The notes under the pieces were generated by a model that saw only the letters and a list, made by a program, of their open reading frames with translations, had not been told where the DNA came from and did no database searches. DNA of 64,000 nucleotides, from NCBI GenBank assembly GCA_031415695.1, contig JANOSH010000037.1, forward strand, positions 127,679 to 191,678, in the 5' to 3' direction. Positions 59,455 through 64,000 of this stretch are shown piece by piece. The translations under genes and the position numbers were made by a program. Source of the stretch: JANOSH01 sp031415695. Its GTDB lineage: Bacteria; Actinomycetota; Acidimicrobiia; Acidimicrobiales; Ilumatobacteraceae. How positions within the stretch are numbered: position 1 is the stretch's first letter; each line of letters opens with the position of its first letter.

Positions 59455-61628
59455 ACCGTCTGATGATCGGGCTAGCCAATGCGAACAGGAAGGGCCCGGC
59501 CGAACCCTCCTCGATCGCCCGGGTAGCCACGATGGTGGCGGTAATGACGGCCATGTGGGCTGGCCTACAACAAGACGTCGGGCACCCCGTGTTGTTCCTG
59601 CTAGTGCCACTGGCATTTTGGTTCAGCTATATCGCAAGGAACCGGCCGGGCTTCGGGGTCAAGTCTGCGCTCGCTGTTGGCATGCTGGTGGCAAGCCTAC
59701 GGTTCGCCCAACAGCTGGCGGCGGTTGGCAGCAACGTTGGGGCGACGCAGCCGTACTTGGCTGAACTGTTCATGATCACGCAGGTACTACACAGCTTCGA
59801 TGTTCCTGCCCGCCGAGATTTGCGATTCTCGCTCGTAGCGTCGTTCACGCTGCTCGGCATGTCTGGCGTGCTGTCTCAAACAGTTGGATTCGGCACCCTG
59901 CTTGCTGTGTGGACCGTGGCCGCAGCTACGTCGCTCGTGGCCCTTCACTCCAGCGAAATCTCTGAGCTACCCCGAGTTACCGGTCCCAAGTCGGCTCGGC
60001 CTGTGGCCACACTCATGCTGGCGACAGCAACCGCCCTTGTCGGGGCGTTGTTGGTGATGGCCGCAGCGTTCCTGGTCCTCCCGGCGTCAGGAACCTCGCG
60101 GGCGCTGGTGTTCCCGGCCTCGTTGCCCAGTCTCCAGACCGTAAGCCGAGACGGGTCGATCCAAAACCCAAACCTAACAAGTGCCGGCGACTACGGTGGC
60201 CAGGCGACAACGCAGTCGGCGAGCGGCTTCCTCGGCTTTTCGAAGTCGCTCGATACGTCGGCTCGTGGACGACCCGACAACACCATTGTTATGCGGGTAC
60301 GCGCATCGGAAACTGGCTTTTGGCGCGGCCAGTCCTTCGATAGTTGGGACGGGCAAAAGTGGGTGAGCACGTTCGAAAAACCCAAGCTGCTGCAAGGTGA
60401 CGGATCGTCCATTGCAGTGCCCCGCCCTGCCGATACACCTCAGCTTCGAGTCCCTACCAAAGAGCTCGTGCAGACGGTCTACCTCCAACAACCGGGCCCA
60501 AACCTAATCTTTGGCGCCAGCACCATCCAACGGGTGTATTTTGCCGACCGATCGGTGTTCGTCCTTCCCGACGGCACGTTGCGTTCCGCGGTCGGGCTCG
60601 GCAAAGGCGGCGTGTATACGGTGCTGTCGGAACGGCCGGTCGTTTCGGCAAGCCATCTCATTGCCATCGACGACGCGCCCTCCAGCGGCTTGACCGAGAG
60701 CGACGCCCGGCGCTATCTGCAGTTACCGGCCTCGCTTCCAGAACGTGTCTCAGCACTTGCATCCGAGCTGCGACGTGCGTCGTCATACGAAACGGTGAAG
60801 GCCATCGAAGCCTGGCTTGAAGCCAATACCCAGTACCTCATCGACATACCACCGTTGCCACCGGGGGCCGATTCGGTCGACCGGTTCTTGTTCGAAGAGC
60901 GCATTGGCTTTTGTGAACAGATCGCGTCGTCGCTGGTAGTCCTGTTGCGCTCGAACGGAATTCCGGCCCGACTGGTAGTCGGCTACGCTGGCGGCGAACG
61001 AAATCCGTTTACCGGGCTGTTCGAGGTACGCGCTAGCGACGCCCACGCCTGGACCGAGGTTTGGACACCGGGGGTTGGTTGGCTGCCGTTTGACCCAACA
61101 GCGTCTGTACCGTTTGCTGCCGGCGAGGAAAATGCCCGAGCGAGCGAGGGGTTGGGCAGCTATCTCGGTGGACGGATGTCAACGATTATCCGAGTCGTGG
61201 TGCAAGGCGGCGTGGGTTTGGTTCTGATTGGAATCATTGCGTCGCTGATTGTCGGCATCAAACGGGCAGTCGCCGTACGACGACGCCTCGCGCTGCGATC
61301 CTGGTCGGCAGCGTGGCACGACCGGTTTGACGACGTGAGCCCTCTCCTTGGACGAACACGGCAACCCGGCGAAACCGTAACGTCGTACATCTCGTCACTC
61401 GGGCTCGACAACCCGTGGCACGAGACGGCCGCAATTGTCGAGGCGGAGGCATTCAGCGCCAACGTGCCGGACCTTGCTGGCCGACGCCGGGCCGACGATC
61501 TGCTCAGCTCGGTAGCAAGGCGTCACCACCGGCGGCCAGTAGCTGCCGGGCCAGCCGGGCGCCAAGGTCCGCGTCGACGCCACACATCTGCGCTCGATGC
61601 AGCACCGTCCCCTCGATCGAAGCGATAA
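59451..61628 (+). CDS. TgpA-like membrane transglutaminase
   Basis: A 725-residue protein. Residues about 25-230 have several membrane helices (DUF3488-like). An extracytoplasmic transglutaminase-like domain has the catalytic Cys in ERIGFCEQIASSLVVLLRSN, His in SDAHAWTEVW and Asp in WLPFDPTA. A late helix (VVVQGGVGLVLIGIIASLIV) and a basic cytoplasmic tail follow. It may modify or cleave envelope proteins. The last 125 bases overlap hemC on the other strand. Confidence 0.88.
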   Translation: MNRLMIGLANANRKGPAEPSSIARVATMVAVMTAMWAGLQQDVGHPVLFLLVPLAFWFSYIARNRPGFGVKSALAVGMLVASLRFAQQLAAVGSNVGATQPYLAELFMITQVLHSFDVPARRDLRFSLVASFTLLGMSGVLSQTVGFGTLLAVWTVAAATSLVALHSSEISELPRVTGPKSARPVATLMLATATALVGALLVMAAAFLVLPASGTSRALVFPASLPSLQTVSRDGSIQNPNLTSAGDYGGQATTQSASGFLGFSKSLDTSARGRPDNTIVMRVRASETGFWRGQSFDSWDGQKWVSTFEKPKLLQGDGSSIAVPRPADTPQLRVPTKELVQTVYLQQPGPNLIFGASTIQRVYFADRSVFVLPDGTLRSAVGLGKGGVYTVLSERPVVSASHLIAIDDAPSSGLTESDARRYLQLPASLPERVSALASELRRASSYETVKAIEAWLEANTQYLIDIPPLPPGADSVDRFLFEERIGFCEQIASSLVVLLRSNGIPARLVVGYAGGERNPFTGLFEVRASDAHAWTEVWTPGVGWLPFDPTASVPFAAGEENARASEGLGSYLGGRMSTIIRVVVQGGVGLVLIGIIASLIVGIKRAVAVRRRLALRSWSAAWHDRFDDVSPLLGRTRQPGETVTSYISSLGLDNPWHETAAIVEAEAFSANVPDLAGRRRADDLLSSVARRHHRRPVAAGPAGRQGPRRRHTSALDAAPSPRSKR

Positions 61629-62406
61629 GTCCGTCGATATGCACAGCCCCGTCGATGATTCGGGCGTGCGCGCCGACCGGTAGCTCGCAACCGCCACCAA
61701 GCTGGGCAAGGAACGAACGTTCGGCGTCAACAGCCAATCGGCTTGGGCCGTGTTCGAGTAATGCAACCGCAGACCGAACGCGCTGATCGTCGATTCGACA
61801 CTCGATAGCAAGCGCCCCTTGACCAACTTGGGGAACCATGTCGGACACCTCGAAGATGTGTGACAGCCGGTGGGTCAACGACACCCATTTGGCCCCGGCC
61901 ACTGCCACCACGATTGCATCGATATGGGGATGGTCGGCGCGGGCAATACGAGTCGGAATGTTGCCGCGAAGCCCTACGAAATTCAGGTCGGGGCGAAGGG
62001 CGGCAAGCTGCGCCTGCCGGCGTTGCGAGCCGGTGGCCACGGTAGCGCCGAGGCGCAGGTCATGGAACCGGCAGCCAGCGAGGGCGTCTCGGGCGTCGCC
62101 ACGTTCGGGAACACCAGCAAGCACCAACCCTTCGGCATGAAATGACGAAGGCAGATCCTTTGCCGAATGCACCGCCAAATCGGCACGGCCGTCAAGGACG
62201 GCACGCTGAACTTCCTTGACGAAGACCCCGCGACCACCAATCTCGGAAATGGGGCGATCGATCACCTTGTCGCCCATTGTTTCGATCAGCACGAGTTCGG
62301 CATGGATGCCCGTGGCCTCGGTAAGCATCCGCGCCAGAGCAGTCGCCTGGGCTTGCGCCTGCTCACTACCCCGTGTTGCCACCCTGAACCGTTGCGCCAC
62401 GGGCAC
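61504..62406 (-). CDS. hemC: Porphobilinogen deaminase
   Basis: A 300-residue enzyme polymerising four porphobilinogen units to hydroxymethylbilane in haem and corrin synthesis. RVATRGSEQAQAQATALA, VKEVQRAVLDGRADLAVHSAKDLPS (split in family as EVQ and HSAKD) and ATGSQRRQAQLAALRPDL mark the substrate site. The dipyrromethane cofactor is held by Cys240 in GGGCELPVGAH. It converges on the transglutaminase gene with a 125-base overlap, unusually long for two conserved genes. Confidence 0.92.
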   Translation of the reverse strand: MPVAQRFRVATRGSEQAQAQATALARMLTEATGIHAELVLIETMGDKVIDRPISEIGGRGVFVKEVQRAVLDGRADLAVHSAKDLPSSFHAEGLVLAGVPERGDARDALAGCRFHDLRLGATVATGSQRRQAQLAALRPDLNFVGLRGNIPTRIARADHPHIDAIVVAVAGAKWVSLTHRLSHIFEVSDMVPQVGQGALAIECRIDDQRVRSAVALLEHGPSRLAVDAERSFLAQLGGGCELPVGAHARIIDGAVHIDGLIASIEGTVLHRAQMCGVDADLGARLARQLLAAGGDALLPS

Positions 62407-62521
62407 CAGGCTACGTGAAACCGGCTCGCCCGAAGAAGTCTTGTATTAGACGGCATCGAGTTGCGAGGATCCTGAACGTACGCCAACCAAGGGCCGGTGT
62501 CAGACATCTACAGTGGTCTCG

Positions 62522-62983
62522 ATGGCCGTCTATTTGGTGCGACACGCAAAGGCAGGAGCCCGAGGCTACGGCGCCGCCGACGAGCAACGGGCCCTCACCG
62601 ACGCCGGCTGGCAGCAGGCCGACGCGCTCGCCGGATGGCTAGGCCCACTTGCAACCGGTCGATTGTTGTCGAGCCCATACCTTCGGTGCCGCCAGACACT
62701 TGAGCCATTGTCTGCTCGTATTGGTCGAGAGGTCGAGTCCGTTGTGTGGCTCTCTGAAGCAATGCCCTTTGGCCCCGTCCTCGACCAACTGCTCGAACTG
62801 CCCGATGGCAGCGTGTTGTGCAGCCACGGCGATCTCATCCCCGACGTTGTTGCGGCACTTATTCGCAGGGGAACGCTGACATTAGGCGAGCCGCGCTGGG
62901 AAAAAGGAAGCGCTTGGGTTCTTGAGCGTGACACCGAGTCGGTGGTGACAGCACTACCTGTCGCCGCCGGCTATTCCCTCTAG
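62522..62983 (+). CDS. SixA-like histidine phosphatase
   Basis: A 153-residue member of the phosphoglycerate-mutase/histidine-phosphatase superfamily. VYLVRHAKAGARGYG holds the RHA motif with the catalytic His; SSPYLRCRQTLEPL the second Arg; VLCSHGDLIPDVVAAL the second His. Length fits SixA, which removes phosphate from histidine kinases. ATG 62522 (MAVYLVRHA) is preferred to an ATG three codons earlier. The substrate may be a phosphorelay protein or small molecule. Confidence 0.85.
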   Translation: MAVYLVRHAKAGARGYGAADEQRALTDAGWQQADALAGWLGPLATGRLLSSPYLRCRQTLEPLSARIGREVESVVWLSEAMPFGPVLDQLLELPDGSVLCSHGDLIPDVVAALIRRGTLTLGEPRWEKGSAWVLERDTESVVTALPVAAGYSL

Positions 62984-62994
62984 TGTGCCTTCGG

Positions 62995-63085
62995 CTTCGC
63001 TCGCTCCCTAATGGTCGCTGTACCGCTCAGCCACTTGCTTGCCTTCGCTCGCTCCCTAACCGGTCGCTGTACCGCTCAGCCACTA
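62995..63085 (-). repeat. Family B repeat, two tandem units
   Basis: Two units of about 41-42 bases lie head to tail at 62995-63035 and 63043-63084. On the minus strand the first begins TAGTGGCTGAGCGG at 63085, where TAG is the stop of the DUF4190-like gene, and continues ACAGCGACC, TTAGGGAGCGAGCGAAG. The second repeats it with a few changes. Confidence 0.75.
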
Positions 63086-64000
63086 GCGCCACACCAGCCA
63101 GTAGTAGGCGATAATCGCAAACCATCCAACGACCGTGAGAAGTCCAATACCGATGGCAGCCTTGGCGACACCATGGCCCGAGTACCGACCACGCGATGCG
63201 TTGGCAGTTTCCAGGGCTTGGCGGCCATTGAAGAAACCAATGATTCCGAGCAGTGGAAGTAGGAACCCACCAATAGAAATAAGCAGCGCCGTTGTTGCGC
63301 CGGGAACCTGCTCGATGGCTCCCGTGTAAGGCCCGGGTTCCGAAGCCAGCCCGCTGAGGAGGCCCCCGTTCCCAACGGAATGGCCAGTCTCGTCGGAACC
63401 AGGTGGAATCCAGCGTGGGGCGTTATCGGGCACGCTAATTGCACCCACATGGCTCGGTTCAATAGTAGGTGCGGGTGCGGGTGCGGATGTCGGACCGTTG
63501 GCAAACCCCGAAGCTGCTTGGTCGTAGCCAATTGGAAGCGCAGGCGGAGCTTGGAAATCGAAACCGTATGTGGGCGCAGCCGCCGGGTAACCCATTGGAG
63601 CCTGGCCGTAGGGCACTTGCGACTGTGCGTAAGGGTCGTACCCCATCGGTGGTTGGGGCACCGGCTGCGCATACGGGTCGTAGCCCGACGCTTGACCGTA
63701 CGGTGCGGGCGGCTGTCCGAAGGCAGGAGACGGTTGACCATAGGCGTCATAACCCTGCTGCGGCTGGGGCTGTGACTGGGGCTGGTAGGGGTCATAACCC
63801 TGCTGCGGCTGCGGCTGCTGACCATAGGGGTCATAACCCTGCTGCGGCTGCGGCTGCTGACCATAGGCGTCATAACCCTGCTGGGGCTGGGGCTGCTGAC
63901 CATAGGCGTCATAACCCTGCTGCGGCTGCGGCTGCTGACCATAGGCGTCATAACCCTGCTGCGGCTGCGGCTGCTGACCATAGGCGTCATAACCCTGCTG
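63083..64000 (-). CDS. Pro/Gln-rich repeat protein with DUF4190-type membrane end (cut by right edge)
   Basis: The minus frame is open from the window end to a TAG at 63083, so the start is missing. The visible 305 residues begin with six near-identical 13-residue repeats (QQGYDAYGQQPQP and QQGYDPYG variants; 39-bp units at 63786-64000). A Pro/Tyr/Gly-rich linker follows (GYDPYAQPVPQ, PMGYDPYAQSQ). The C-terminus has two membrane helices (LLISIGGFLLPLLGIIGF and IGIGLLTVVGWFAIIAYYW) with FNGRQALETANASRGRYSG between them, as in DUF4190 proteins. Function unknown; the tail is likely a disordered cytoplasmic scaffold. Confidence 0.8.
   Translation of the reverse strand, partial: QQGYDAYGQQPQPQQGYDAYGQQPQPQQGYDAYGQQPQPQQGYDAYGQQPQPQQGYDPYGQQPQPQQGYDPYQPQSQPQPQQGYDAYGQPSPAFGQPPAPYGQASGYDPYAQPVPQPPMGYDPYAQSQVPYGQAPMGYPAAAPTYGFDFQAPPALPIGYDQAASGFANGPTSAPAPAPTIEPSHVGAISVPDNAPRWIPPGSDETGHSVGNGGLLSGLASEPGPYTGAIEQVPGATTALLISIGGFLLPLLGIIGFFNGRQALETANASRGRYSGHGVAKAAIGIGLLTVVGWFAIIAYYWLVWR

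Noticed and set aside
63786..64000. Possible CRISPR array (39-bp repeats)
   Set aside because: Units are directly adjacent with no unique spacers and translate in frame to QQGYDAYGQQPQP; it is a coding repeat.
1..64000. tRNA, rRNA, riboswitch or replication origin
   Set aside because: I saw no cloverleaf with a TTCGA arm, no rRNA core sequence, no DnaA-box cluster and no recognised riboswitch core; short RNA genes could still be missed by eye.

Overview
The window looks like chromosomal DNA of a high-G+C actinobacterium, most likely an Acidimicrobiia-type lineage. The support is a WhiB protein, a PdtaS-type histidine kinase, a DUF3107 protein, two coenzyme-F420/flavin LLM oxidoreductases plus a broken third, an LCP cell-wall ligase, paired ArsA-type ATPases, a short-form ValS, and a CHRD protein with a VIGYYY-type C-terminal domain. 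The class-level call is inference. No rRNA, tRNA, CRISPR, integrase or transposase was seen. Genes are dense, often overlap by 1-4 bases, and many convergent pairs overlap at their 3' ends.

Layout. 1-26.4 kb is mainly lipid, xenobiotic and steroid-like catabolism: amidohydrolase, MFS exporter, VOC protein, two acyl-CoA dehydrogenases, Zn alcohol dehydrogenase, several SDRs, two LLM oxidoreductases, an acetoacetate-decarboxylase-like protein, a double-domain CaiB/BaiF CoA-transferase, a frameshifted LLM pseudogene, a Baeyer-Villiger monooxygenase and an epoxide hydrolase. 22.5-25.2 kb is an accessory patch with gene remnants and an AlbA_2/HATPase-type ATP-binding protein. 26.4-34.5 kb is housekeeping (trmL, cysS, valS, MscS channel, LCP protein, an MFS transporter).

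34.6-47.9 kb is an electron-transfer and CoA-metabolism block: a fixB-fixC-fixX-fixA operon, divergent ilvE followed by two overlapping CitE-like lyases, an OYE/FadH-type iron-sulfur flavoenzyme, a GNAT-NUDIX fusion, a PPOX flavoprotein and a separate etfB-etfA pair. Electrons from the acyl-CoA dehydrogenases plausibly flow through EtfBA, and the Fix complex offers a second ETF system.

47.9-55.8 kb carries a lipid kinase, a glycerophosphodiester phosphodiesterase, WhiB, PdtaS-like kinase, two ArsA ATPases, DUF3107, and Mrp divergent from a SufR-like Fe-S regulator. 55.7-57.6 kb is a small plastic region: a VbhA-like antitoxin and Fic toxin are flanked by an imperfect 75-bp direct repeat of the regulator's 3' end, followed by truncated FAD-enzyme and ricin-lectin remnants. 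57.6-61.6 kb is a MoxR-DUF58-transglutaminase operon, and hemC, a SixA-like phosphatase and a proline/glutamine-rich DUF4190-like membrane protein close the window.

Two intergenic repeat families recur. Family A is a paired GCGCAACWGTTGCGG element with a 42-bp period. Family B starts at TAGTGGC, and its TAG is the stop codon of the gene before it at three of four sites. A 22-bp-arm hairpin joined to five 11-bp tandem repeats lies just after etfA.
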